A stretch of DNA of 13,508 nucleotides. Source: Bacteroidota bacterium. GTDB taxonomy: Bacteria; Bacteroidota; Ignavibacteria; T3Sed10-11. Of the stretch, positions 1-6,787 are shown one piece after another. The notes below the pieces were generated by a model. That model was not told where the DNA came from. It ran no database searches and saw only the letters and a program-made list of their open reading frames with translations. How positions within the stretch are numbered: position 1 is the stretch's first letter; each line of letters starts with the position of its first letter. The position numbers and the translations under genes are program-made. The DNA lies in NCBI GenBank assembly GCA_007128495.1, contig SKXH01000222.1, positions 1 to 13,508 on the forward strand, given 5' to 3'.

Positions 1-104
1 GCGATTGACTCACCGTTGGTCAATGTAAAATTTATTTTGTCGAATATGATGCGGCGTGAGAATTCTTTGCGGATGTTCTCAAGCTGCAATTGTACTGAAT
101 TCAT
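1..104 (-). CDS. ABC transporter ATP-binding protein, N-terminal fragment (cut by window edge)
   Basis: An ATG at 104-102 opens a frame that stays open to the left edge, about 34 codons. It begins MNSVQLQLENIRKEFSRR and continues IIFDKINFTLTNGESIA. The pattern 'LENI.K.F..R.IF..I.F.L..GE..A' is the usual first two strands of an ABC ATPase just before the Walker A loop, which would lie outside the window. The ATG follows directly on the TAA of the upstream metalloprotease gene (TAAATG), so translation is probably coupled; only a weak purine stretch (CGGGA) precedes it. The transporter type cannot be decided from so little. The N-terminus resembles small exporter ATPases of the CcmA or LolD kind as much as any other. 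Assignment to the ABC superfamily is inferred from a short match. Confidence 0.62.
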   Translation of the reverse strand, partial: MNSVQLQLENIRKEFSRRIIFDKINFTLTNGESI

Positions 105-1778
105 TTATTCCCGTATGACAGTTACTTTACCTTTTTTTACTGTGTCATCGTATTCCAACACATAAATATAAACCCCGCTCGCAACCGGACGATCCCGGTC
201 ATCACGACCATCCCAGCGAAATACGGTTCTGCCGAACGCTTGCGATCGGTTTAAATAATCTTTATATACAAGACGCATATCACTCGAAAAAATCGTTATC
301 CGTACATCATCCTCCGTATCGATCACAAATGACAATGACGATGCCTGTCCCGTCCGGAATGGATTCGGATACTTGGTTACCCGTTCATCGACGATTGGAG
401 TTTCAGTATAGAGTGGTATTATTTTCCATTTCGACGGATCATTTGTTTTCAGACGGTACCACAGGTCGTTCTCGAGCGGAAGAGTGTTCTCCCTTTGTTG
501 GGCAAAAATGTTTAACTCATAGAAATTATCGTTGGTGCTCATGTCTTTATCGACATTGGACACAAGAAAAAATACAGTATCCTGCTCGTCATTCACAAGT
601 GAATGAAAATGCAGCGTCTGAGTTGATTCATCTACATATCTGAACATTGTTTCGGCAATGTGTGTCGTTGAGGATTTCTCACGCAACATCGGATATTCGG
701 CTCCGTCGATAAAGTATGTATCGGGGCGAGCCCGTGCACCGGTGTAAAATTTCCAGAGGTTAAATTCTGCCAGTTCCTGTTCAAGGGTCGAACCGTGATC
801 CCGCAGTGCCCGGTCGATGGCATCAATCGGGGGCACTTTGCGTATATATTCCCATTTTGATCGCATAATATTTTTACCATATCTGCGATCCATCATATGG
901 CCCCAGATTGCCCGTGCGTACATATGAGTGCCGCTACTGTGATAAAACGGATAGTTAAAAACATTACTTGCAAACAAAACCGGAAGATAATTGTAATAAT
1001 CATTTATTTCCGGATAAACCACATCTTCAAGCCACGTCGATGTTATTTCATAAAAAAAACGAGTATTTTGAGAGTCAAGTGCTAACCAATTTCCGTAAGA
1101 ACCGATCTGTATGGCGTGATGTAATTCGTGTGCAGCTGTAACCTTCAATCCTTTTATTCCCGGAGAGGGAAAACCTTCATACGAATTATTCACCAACACA
1201 TATGTTCGAAAGCGTGGTACGCGCTCATCCTCATTGATTTGATCGCCATACCATCTGGTTTCGCCATAAACATTGCGAAGATCTTCAACATAAACATCAT
1301 AACGAATAGTATCTCCGGTCATCGGATCGACTGTTCCATAATCTTCCGGGGACTCATACCCCAGTTTTTTAACCTGGATTATATATGAATAATCAAATGC
1401 AGTCGCAACAGAGTCAATGTAATCGGGGATTCCGTTACCGCCGCTGTCTGTCAAATCCGGTGCATCACGACCACTTGTATAATAATGTATACGAAAATAT
1501 CCTTCCGGACTGATCATAAACGTATCGGTCTCCGGCCTGCTGAATTGCTCTTCGAACTCCTGTTGCTGCAAATGGCTGAGTTTATCCCAATTGTTTTTCA
1601 CTTCAGCATAAAATGGCAGCCCGCACTTCTTCTGTTGAGCGTACACTTCCTGCACGGATGCTCCATCCATTAATAATTTGAATGCATCACTATGATCATT
1701 TTCGTTGCCGGAGTGAGTATACAGTAATTGTGTAAACAGAACGAATATGATCTGTGTATATAAAATCCATTTACCCAT
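105..1778 (-). CDS. Secreted MXAN_6640-like putative zinc metalloprotease with C-terminal sorting/FlgD-like domain
   Basis: A 557-residue exported protein. Numbered from the ATG at 1778, residues 4-21 form a hydrophobic signal sequence (ILYTQIIFVLFTQLL). Around residues 108-122 lies a calcium-loop-like stretch (DLTDSGGNGIPDYIDS). The zinc motif HELHH is at 217-221, and a glutamate-rich helix follows (FYEITSTWLEDVV, about 242-254) that could give the third ligand. This order matches the MXAN_6640 family of putative metalloproteases. The last 90 residues (YPNPF at about 470, WDGRD, then VASGVYIYVLEY) form a small beta domain like FlgD-type or type IX secretion tails, so the protein is likely exported to or beyond the outer membrane. 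A TTG codon at 1781 directly after the previous stop is also in frame, but the ATG one codon later is the simpler start. The substrate is unknown and peptidase activity is inferred from the motif only. Confidence 0.85.
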   Translation of the reverse strand: MGKWILYTQIIFVLFTQLLYTHSGNENDHSDAFKLLMDGASVQEVYAQQKKCGLPFYAEVKNNWDKLSHLQQQEFEEQFSRPETDTFMISPEGYFRIHYYTSGRDAPDLTDSGGNGIPDYIDSVATAFDYSYIIQVKKLGYESPEDYGTVDPMTGDTIRYDVYVEDLRNVYGETRWYGDQINEDERVPRFRTYVLVNNSYEGFPSPGIKGLKVTAAHELHHAIQIGSYGNWLALDSQNTRFFYEITSTWLEDVVYPEINDYYNYLPVLFASNVFNYPFYHSSGTHMYARAIWGHMMDRRYGKNIMRSKWEYIRKVPPIDAIDRALRDHGSTLEQELAEFNLWKFYTGARARPDTYFIDGAEYPMLREKSSTTHIAETMFRYVDESTQTLHFHSLVNDEQDTVFFLVSNVDKDMSTNDNFYELNIFAQQRENTLPLENDLWYRLKTNDPSKWKIIPLYTETPIVDERVTKYPNPFRTGQASSLSFVIDTEDDVRITIFSSDMRLVYKDYLNRSQAFGRTVFRWDGRDDRDRPVASGVYIYVLEYDDTVKKGKVTVIRE

Positions 1779-1781
1779 CAA

Positions 1782-2270
1782 TTATTTTCGTTTGTATTGA
1801 TGTTTTCGATGTTGTAACCTGCGTTCTCTTCGCTCTAACGCCTCCCGGTAACGCCGCTTTTCTGTTTCATCCCCGGGGTGAATCGGTTCGATTTTGCACG
1901 GGATGCCGTTGTCATCAAGCGCGACAAAGGTTAGGTACGCACTGTTGGCATGTGTTAAATTTCCATTCCGCAAGTTTTGGGCAAACACTTTCACTCCCAC
2001 CTCCATCGATGTGTTAAAGACACGGTTTACCGAAGCCCGTAAAATGACGACCTCACCGAGTTTGATCGGATGAAGAAAGTTAAGCTCATCGACCGATGCG
2101 GTTACTGCAACTTTACAAGAGTGCCGGGCGCCGGCAATTGCCGCGGCAATATCGATCAAATGCATTAATCTGCCGCCGAGCATATTTCCCAACGTATTCG
2201 TATCGTTCGGCAGGACAAGTTCGGTCATTTCGACCTGAGAATATTTTATGGTACGTTTTTCCCCGCTCAA
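1782..2270 (-). CDS. Acyl-CoA thioesterase, hotdog fold (YkhA/YciA family)
   Basis: Hydrolyses acyl-CoA thioesters to free acid and CoA in the cytoplasm. The 162-residue protein has one hotdog domain with family hallmarks: the DTN.LG..LGGRLMHLID block (residues 23-40, conserved D40), an AVTASVDELNFLHPI strand-helix region (about 55-69), NTSMEVGVKV and AYLTFVALDD. Length and N-terminus (EKRT...PNDTNTLG) agree closely with Bacillus YkhA-type proteins, which supports the TTG start at 2270 rather than the ATG at residue 15. A GGAG sits 10 nt before that TTG. The last 22 residues are strongly basic (RRERRLQHRKHQYKRK), a feature outside the catalytic fold. The start overlaps the bamD stop as TTGA, and the stop lies 3 nt before the metalloprotease ATG. 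The chain-length preference cannot be told from sequence. Confidence 0.93.
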   Translation of the reverse strand: MSGEKRTIKYSQVEMTELVLPNDTNTLGNMLGGRLMHLIDIAAAIAGARHSCKVAVTASVDELNFLHPIKLGEVVILRASVNRVFNTSMEVGVKVFAQNLRNGNLTHANSAYLTFVALDDNGIPCKIEPIHPGDETEKRRYREALERRERRLQHRKHQYKRK

Positions 2271-3121
2271 AGTTCATTTTCTCCGGAAATCTCTCCCGTT
2301 GTTGTTTGCGGTGTGTCCGGCCCGTTGTTAGCGTCCTCATCATTCTCATCTTCCAACTCAGCAACGATCCGTTGTTGAAGAGTTTCCATCCGGGACCGCT
2401 TATCGCTATTCGGGAATCGTCTGTGGAATTGCTGGATGGTTTCATTTGCTTCATCGTACATCTCACGCGCCATTAACGCTTCGACCATTCCTACATGAGC
2501 AGATTCGGCATACTCTGTATCATGATATTGCTCAATGACGATTCCGTAGTATCGGGTTGCAGCCCGGTAATATCGCATACGCATATACAATTTTGCATTT
2601 TCATACTGTTTACGGGCCAATTTTTCATTCAGCTCATGTATTCTCCCCTCAGCTTCCGGTACAAGTTCATTTGTGGGAAAGAAGTCCACAAATGCCTGAA
2701 ATTCGTCTATGGCTTTATAGGTGTACTCCTGATCAAGATCATATCTTGGTGAGAGATTATAATATGACATTGCAAGTTTATACTGTGCGTCGGCAACGAA
2801 CGGACTCCCGCTCATAGTATTGACCAATCTTTCGAACTCATTAGCAGCAAGGATATACTCTCCTCGATTAAAATACGACATCCCCATGTAAAATTGGGCA
2901 TCATCGGCATACTCGCTGCCTGAGAATTGTCTGACAACAATACGGAATTCATTAACTGCTCTGCTATAATCTTCATCTTCATACAATTCCATTCCCCGCT
3001 CAAAATGTTCGGAGGCGCTCAGCGCGACAGTCACATCACGGCTCCCGCATCCGGCAATGATCAAACTTAACAATGAAAAAATCGCTGCCATCCGAAGCAA
3101 CACCACTATCTGCTGATTCAT
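2267..3121 (-). CDS. bamD: BamD-like outer membrane assembly lipoprotein with TPR repeats
   Basis: A 284-residue lipoprotein. A short signal sequence ends in a lipobox IIAGC, placing the lipidated cysteine at residue 25. Residues 34 to about 245 are tandem TPR-like helical pairs with the BamD spacing: 'F..G..LYEDEDYSRAV.EF', 'DAQFYMGMSYFNRGEY..A..EFERLV', 'DAQYKLAMSYYNLSPRYDLDQEYTYKAI' and 'YYRAATRYYGIVIEQYHDTEYAESA'. The run 'SPRYDLDQ' preceding a long helix is typical of BamD/YfiO proteins. BamD binds BamA on the periplasmic face of the outer membrane and helps fold beta-barrel proteins. It is longer than the roughly 245-residue enteric protein because of an acidic, disordered-looking tail (about 255-284, rich in E, D, N and T). 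ATG at 3121 has AGGA 7 nt upstream. Neighbours HtpX and the secreted protease fit envelope biogenesis. A generic TPR lipoprotein is the alternative. Confidence 0.9.
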   Translation of the reverse strand: MNQQIVVLLRMAAIFSLLSLIIAGCGSRDVTVALSASEHFERGMELYEDEDYSRAVNEFRIVVRQFSGSEYADDAQFYMGMSYFNRGEYILAANEFERLVNTMSGSPFVADAQYKLAMSYYNLSPRYDLDQEYTYKAIDEFQAFVDFFPTNELVPEAEGRIHELNEKLARKQYENAKLYMRMRYYRAATRYYGIVIEQYHDTEYAESAHVGMVEALMAREMYDEANETIQQFHRRFPNSDKRSRMETLQQRIVAELEDENDEDANNGPDTPQTTTGEISGENEL

Positions 3122-3128
3122 ATATATA

Positions 3129-3132
3129 TCCT
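3129..3132 (-). promoter_or_regulatory. Ribosome binding site of bamD
   Basis: AGGA on the minus strand, 7 nt before the bamD ATG at 3121 and separated from it by the alternating TA run ATATATAT. Spacing is near ideal and supports that start over the ATG at residue 11. It lies in the 34-nt gap after the previous gene. Confidence 0.7.
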
Positions 3133-3155
3133 GCTCATTTCATTCATAATTTCAG

Positions 3156-3779
3156 TTAACTACGCACCGAGAAAAACAAGTAAACAACAACTCCGGTTGC
3201 TGCGACAATAACAGCCGGTCCTAAAAATCGTTCGGTCAAAGACCCTCCCGGCAAAGGTGCCTGAGTAAACGGCAATGCCGGGTTCTCAACTTCTCGATGC
3301 CTACTATATGCTATTTCGTCGCTAATACTTTCCGAAACCCGTACAACACGGTCTTTACCACCACCTATTATTCGAAATGAAAACACCGCATCCGCAGTGC
3401 GGGTCATTATCCGGGATCGAAATAATGAACGTCTCCGCACGTCATCGTAACGAATTCCTATCCATTCGACACCCATCTCTACTATATAATAATCATTTCT
3501 ATCATGTTCATTGTTCCCACCAACACTATATCCTAAACTATTCAACACCTCGATTGAACGATGGCGAACAAACCAGTCGTATTCCGGTAATTTAACATCC
3601 AATGAAATATCGGCGTTCGGAGGTAATACCTCCTCAAGCTGCACAATGCTATTCTCTATCACTTTGTGCAATAGTTCGGTGTTCGGGATTGGCCCGTCCT
3701 GCGATTGTGCCGCATTCGCCTGAAACACAATACACAGGATGAAAATAAGTATGTGAAATCTATTGCGCCGGCAATTCAC
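3156..3779 (-). CDS. Uncharacterised exported protein with C-terminal membrane anchor
   Basis: I do not recognise this 207-residue protein. Residues 7-20 are a hydrophobic signal core (FHILIFILCIVF) ending in ANA-AQ, a plausible signal peptidase I site after residue 23. The middle, about 24-180, is a soluble alpha/beta-looking region. It contains 'VLNSLGYSV' (a helix-turn pattern), 'DYYIVEMGVEWIGIRYDDVRRRSLFRSR' and a beta-rich 'AVFSFRIIGGGKDRVVRVSESISDEI'. Residues 185-203 (FLGPAVIVAATGVVVYLFF) form one transmembrane helix with a four-residue SVRS tail. After signal cleavage this would leave a periplasmic domain tethered by its C-terminus. The start is GTG at 3779, 21 nt after the htpX stop, with GGGAAAG upstream at a rather long distance. 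The stop is 34 nt before bamD. Position between htpX and bamD suggests an envelope role, but no function can be assigned. Confidence 0.8.
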   Translation of the reverse strand: MNCRRNRFHILIFILCIVFQANAAQSQDGPIPNTELLHKVIENSIVQLEEVLPPNADISLDVKLPEYDWFVRHRSIEVLNSLGYSVGGNNEHDRNDYYIVEMGVEWIGIRYDDVRRRSLFRSRIMTRTADAVFSFRIIGGGKDRVVRVSESISDEIAYSRHREVENPALPFTQAPLPGGSLTERFLGPAVIVAATGVVVYLFFSVRS

Positions 3780-3800
3780 TGCTCGATAATCTTTCCCGGC

Positions 3801-4655
3801 TTATGCTCTGCTTCGTGCAAGAGCTTCAAGCCGTTTGACACGCTCGGGGATAGGCGGATGTGTTGAGAATAGTTTGCTCATTCCACCGCCTCTGAACGGT
3901 TTAACGATGAATAAATGCGATGTTTGTGACGAATTTGTATCCGGCATAGGATTCCGCTGCACACCCATTTCGAGCTTTTTCAAAGCGTTTGCCAATGCGA
4001 TGGGATTACCGCAAATTTCTGCTCCGCCGGCATCTGCCGTATATTCCCGCGCCCGGGAAATTGCAAGCTGAATGATCATTGCTGCAATCGGTGCAAGAAT
4101 AAGCATTAACAATTGCCCGATCACCGCGCCGGCATCTCGATCACCGCCCCTCCCCATAAAGAGGAATGCAAATCTCCCCATCATTGAAAGAAATGTAATT
4201 GCAGTAACGACTGTCGCAACAATTGTACTGAGTAGAATATCACGATTTCTGATATGCGCAAGTTCGTGGGCGAGCACACCTTCAAGTTCCTCGTCGTTCA
4301 GTAACCGTACAATTCCTTCGGTAACAGCCACAACGGCATTTTGAGGATTACGACCGGTCGCGAAAGCGTTCGGTGTGCTTGACGGTATCACATATATCTT
4401 AGGCATCGGCATATTGCTCCGTTTAACGAGCTTTTTGACCATATTATAAAGCTTGGGTGCCTGCTCGGGTGTAACCTCCTTTGCCTTGTACATCTTTAAA
4501 ATGACTTTATCTGAATACCAATAACTGAAGAAGTTGAAACCAAGTGCAATTACAAAAGCAATGATCAAACCATCCTGTCCGCCTATTGCCTGGCCGACAA
4601 GAAGGAAAAGCACCATAATCAACGTCAACAAAAATGCAGTTTTAACACCATTCAT
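3801..4655 (-). CDS. htpX: HtpX zinc metalloprotease, inner membrane quality control
   Basis: M48-family membrane protease that cleaves misfolded membrane proteins. Length, 284 residues, matches the family. Two N-terminal transmembrane helices (about 6-24 and 28-46) come first. The PSSTPNAFATGR segment (91-102) and AVVAVTEGI precede the zinc motif HELAH at 130-134 within 'GVLAHELAHIRNRDIL'. Two further membrane helices follow (about 141-160 and 178-200), then SRAREYTADAGGAEI, where E204 is the expected third zinc ligand and D208 the conserved aspartate. The C-terminal 'LFSTHPPIPERVKRLEAL' is the usual family ending. ATG at 4655 has a perfect AGGAGGT 11 nt upstream. An AT-rich gap with a TATAAT box precedes the gene, so it probably heads the transcription unit running left to bamD and beyond. 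In other bacteria htpX responds to envelope or heat stress; no such operator is evident here. Confidence 0.96.
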   Translation of the reverse strand: MNGVKTAFLLTLIMVLFLLVGQAIGGQDGLIIAFVIALGFNFFSYWYSDKVILKMYKAKEVTPEQAPKLYNMVKKLVKRSNMPMPKIYVIPSSTPNAFATGRNPQNAVVAVTEGIVRLLNDEELEGVLAHELAHIRNRDILLSTIVATVVTAITFLSMMGRFAFLFMGRGGDRDAGAVIGQLLMLILAPIAAMIIQLAISRAREYTADAGGAEICGNPIALANALKKLEMGVQRNPMPDTNSSQTSHLFIVKPFRGGGMSKLFSTHPPIPERVKRLEALARSRA

Positions 4656-4666
4656 TTTTTAGATTT

Positions 4667-4673
4667 ACCTCCT
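4667..4673 (-). promoter_or_regulatory. Strong Shine-Dalgarno of htpX
   Basis: AGGAGGT on the minus strand, separated from the htpX ATG by 11 nt (AAATCTAAAAA). It is the only full-length Shine-Dalgarno I found in the window, in contrast with the weak sites at the coupled genes. This agrees with htpX being the first gene of its unit. Confidence 0.8.
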
Positions 4674-4687
4674 GCACAATAATGAAT

Positions 4688-4716
4688 ATTATACGGTCTG
4701 AATATTTATAAACTAA
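4688..4716 (-). promoter_or_regulatory. Candidate sigma-70-type promoter for the htpX-bamD unit
   Basis: In the 93-nt gap between the nitrilase stop and the htpX ATG, the minus strand carries a perfect TATAAT at 4693-4688. The hexamer 17 nt upstream (TTAGTT, 4716-4711) is a poor -35 match, but the region upstream is almost pure A+T and could act as an UP-like element. Transcription would begin near 4681, giving a leader of about 25 nt that contains AGGAGGT. I saw no Bacteroidota-type TAnnTTTG box. The call rests on one good hexamer, its position and the AT-rich setting. Confidence 0.45.
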
Positions 4717-4748
4717 TAAAATATTAAAAAATGGGCTATTTAGCAATA

Positions 4749-5606
4749 TTAATGACGACTTCGGTCAATCCGCTCCAATTCTTTCATCACAAATTCGGGG
4801 CGCTCATCGAGCGCGTGGCGGGAATTACGTCGGGCGTGCTTAATCTCATTCTGCAAAATATCTGCATAAATCACTGCATCATCAAAAAACGGAGCTTGTT
4901 CCACAATGGTTCCATCCGGTCCGATAATACATGACCCACCCCAAAAACTGATGCCATCTTCAAATCCTACACGATTACAAAAAATCACGTAACTTGATAA
5001 AAGACGGGCATATGTTTTATGATGTTCCATATTTACCTCAGCTACTGCGGGCTCGCCGCTTTGGTCACCTCCAAGCCGTGTCGGACTGGCTGCTAATCCG
5101 GCTATGATGTCTGCCCCATCCAGAGCTATCAGATATGGCATTGCCAAATGCCAGAAATCCTCACATATCAATGTTCCCCAACGTCCGGCCGGCGTATCGA
5201 AGGAACGAACCGACGTTCCGGGCAGAAAATATCTGTTTTCCTCAAACATTCCGTATGTGGGCAGGTAAATTTTTCGGTGGATCACCTGCATTTTACCACC
5301 GGCAAACAAAAAGGCGGCATTATGTAATTTAAATCTTCGTGTTTCCTCAACCCCTCCGGCAATGATATAAATATCTTTACTAAGCGACAGCAATTCATTA
5401 AAATTCGGGTTATCGCGATAGGTTGTCTGGGTTACATCGTAGACCAGATCTCTGAGTGAATAACCGGTAAGACTCAATTCAGGAAAAATTATAATCCGGG
5501 CGTTTTTAGCTATTGCATCTCTAGCGTATTTGACGTGTAAATTAAGATTGTGGTCTACATCTCCAACACGCACATCAATTTGTGCGACCGCGATACGAGT
5601 ATTCAT
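4749..5606 (-). CDS. Carbon-nitrogen hydrolase (nitrilase superfamily), resembling the NadE glutaminase domain
   Basis: A 285-residue cytoplasmic amidase of the nitrilase fold. The Glu-Lys-Cys triad is visible: E43 in FPELSLTGYS, K112 in HRKIYLPTYGMFEE, C148 in LICEDFWH. The GRWGTLICEDFWH nucleophile elbow and 'NRVGFEDGISFWGGSCIIGPDG' resemble the glutamine-hydrolysing domain of NAD synthetase more than plant-type nitrilases. 'LTGYSLRDLVYDV' echoes the NadE 'LTGYPPEDLL' motif. However the protein ends after the amidase domain, with no ATP-dependent synthetase domain and no nadE beside it. It might supply ammonia to a separate synthetase or cleave another small amide; the substrate is not readable from sequence. 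ATG at 5606 lacks an obvious Shine-Dalgarno. The gene follows the response regulator by 44 nt without a terminator, so co-transcription is likely but not certain. Confidence 0.9.
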   Translation of the reverse strand: MNTRIAVAQIDVRVGDVDHNLNLHVKYARDAIAKNARIIIFPELSLTGYSLRDLVYDVTQTTYRDNPNFNELLSLSKDIYIIAGGVEETRRFKLHNAAFLFAGGKMQVIHRKIYLPTYGMFEENRYFLPGTSVRSFDTPAGRWGTLICEDFWHLAMPYLIALDGADIIAGLAASPTRLGGDQSGEPAVAEVNMEHHKTYARLLSSYVIFCNRVGFEDGISFWGGSCIIGPDGTIVEQAPFFDDAVIYADILQNEIKHARRNSRHALDERPEFVMKELERIDRSRH

Positions 5607-5650
5607 ACATTATTCGGGAGTTATACTTTCATTGTGTGGCATCCGACGCT

Positions 5651-6325
5651 CTACGATAGGTCAATCATCTCCAGGTCTTTCACATAGGTAACGGTCTTAT
5701 CGTCCTTGATTTCTTTGAGCTTTGCTACTTTCGATTGTATGCGCTGCACACTATCGTTAATGATATTCAAATAGTTAGTTGCCTTTTCATTTTTGTGTTT
5801 ATCGAGCAATTCAGCCGATATAGATTTCATCTCCTGTAAAAGCGGCTCAAGGTCGGTCGTAATATCAGAGGCAAGTGATTGCAACGTTTCGAGCCGTTTG
5901 CTGCTAAATTCGAGTTGATCAACTTTATGTTTCAACTCAATTTTTTCGAGCACACCGAGGAGAATCTTCGGAAAAACCGGCGTAGAAATTTCTTCCTTCA
6001 CTATATAATCCGACACACCTGCTTTCATAACCGCAAGTGCAAGATTGAAATCCCGGTTGACGGTCAGAAATATAACCGGCGTTGTAATTCCGTTTTCACG
6101 GAGCTGCAGGGTTGTATCCAGCCCGTTTTGACCCGGCAGGAAATAATCCATCAGAATAATATCAATATCGGGATTCTGTTTCAGCTCGTCCACCCCCTGC
6201 TCCCCGTTCTCTTTCCATATTATATTGAACTTTACATCCTGAAAGCGGCGCAGGTATATCTGAACCAGCCGTGCAAAGTTTTCATTGTCTTCAATAATAA
6301 GAACATTAATTTCTCGTTTTTCCAT
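5651..6325 (-). CDS. Response regulator: receiver domain plus helical, DHp-like C-terminus without phospho-histidine
   Basis: Residues 5-125 are a receiver domain. Acidic pair E12 D13 lies in LIIEDNE, phospho-acceptor D60 in IILMDYFLPG, T88 in IFLTVN and K110 in DYIVKEE. Residues about 126-224 hold no DNA-binding or enzymatic output domain. They are predicted helical: a linker (LEKIELKHKVDQLEFSSKRL), then 'LQSLASDITTDLEPLLQEM' and a second helix 'YLNIINDSVQRIQSKVAKLKEI', ending 'VTYVKDLEMIDLS'. This two-helix layout resembles a histidine-kinase dimerisation (DHp) domain of the 'LASGIAHDLNNLL' kind. The histidine position is Thr157 and no ATPase domain follows. The ATG lies 9 nt after the stop of the Rcp1-like regulator, with GGAG overlapping that stop. 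The likely role is a phosphorylation-controlled adaptor acting with the large kinase. The DHp relationship is my reading of the pattern. Confidence 0.9.
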   Translation of the reverse strand: MEKREINVLIIEDNENFARLVQIYLRRFQDVKFNIIWKENGEQGVDELKQNPDIDIILMDYFLPGQNGLDTTLQLRENGITTPVIFLTVNRDFNLALAVMKAGVSDYIVKEEISTPVFPKILLGVLEKIELKHKVDQLEFSSKRLETLQSLASDITTDLEPLLQEMKSISAELLDKHKNEKATNYLNIINDSVQRIQSKVAKLKEIKDDKTVTYVKDLEMIDLS

Positions 6326-6334
6326 TGTACCCGT

Positions 6335-6775
6335 TTAACTCCGCGTTGATAATTGCGCAATATGTGCCCAATACACACAAACAGTATTTACGGCCTGGGC
6401 TATTTCATTAAAAATTTGTGACTTGCTGATAAATGTATTCGCACCGAGTGAATATGCGTCCTCCACATCTTCAATTCTGTCGGAACTGCTCAGTATAATG
6501 ACTGGTATTGCCTTCAGAGCACTATTTTCTTTAATTTTTTTCAATAAGTCAATGCCGTTCATCAAAGGTAAATTCATGTCGAGAAAAATAATATCCGGTT
6601 TCCGCTTTAATATACTTCCCGGTTTGCCGATAGACCACAACATTTCGAGGGCTTTTTCACCATCTTCTATAACGGTCACTTTATTTTTAATATCCGATTG
6701 TTCGAGCGCCCAAACAATGATCTTAGCATGATCGTGGTTATCATCTATAAGTAAAATATTAAGGTCTCGTATCAC
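6335..6775 (-). CDS. Rcp1-type single-domain response regulator
   Basis: A 146-residue stand-alone receiver domain with no output domain. Acidic pair D11 D12 in LLIDDNHD, phospho-acceptor D66 in IIFLDMNLPLMNG, S96 in the threonine/serine position (VIILSSSD) and K118 in FISKSQ are all present, so it should accept phosphate. The extended loop before D66 (EMLWSIGKPGSILKRKPD) and the segment 'LKKIKENSALKAIPVIIL' are typical of the Rcp1 family, which partners phytochrome-type kinases. The gene starts with GTG at 6775, 12 nt after the stop of the large histidine kinase and with no clear ribosome site, so it probably relies on translation from upstream. It is the most likely direct phosphate receiver of that kinase, perhaps acting as a shuttle or sink. 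Confidence 0.93.
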   Translation of the reverse strand: MIRDLNILLIDDNHDHAKIIVWALEQSDIKNKVTVIEDGEKALEMLWSIGKPGSILKRKPDIIFLDMNLPLMNGIDLLKKIKENSALKAIPVIILSSSDRIEDVEDAYSLGANTFISKSQIFNEIAQAVNTVCVYWAHIAQLSTRS

Positions 6776-6787
6776 AATAGATAGCTT

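Noticed and set aside
2113..2466. A minus-strand frame starting near a GGAG and running through bamD into the thioesterase.
   Set aside because: It overlaps the 3' end of bamD and the 5' part of the thioesterase in another frame, and the protein looks random. The GGAG serves the TTG start.
2096..2476. A 126-codon plus-strand frame across the bamD-thioesterase junction.
   Set aside because: It overlaps two well-supported minus-strand genes and has a composition typical of a shadow frame, with no family features.
4724..4744. Possible intrinsic terminator after the nitrilase: GCTAAATAGC followed by a T-rich run on the minus strand.
   Set aside because: Only three or four base pairs could form and the rest is plain AT-rich sequence, so it does not meet the standard of a stable hairpin plus U-tract.
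5607..5650. Possible promoter (TATAAC) in the 44-nt gap before the nitrilase.
   Set aside because: No -35-like hexamer lies at a suitable distance and the gap is short; a single loose hexamer is not enough.
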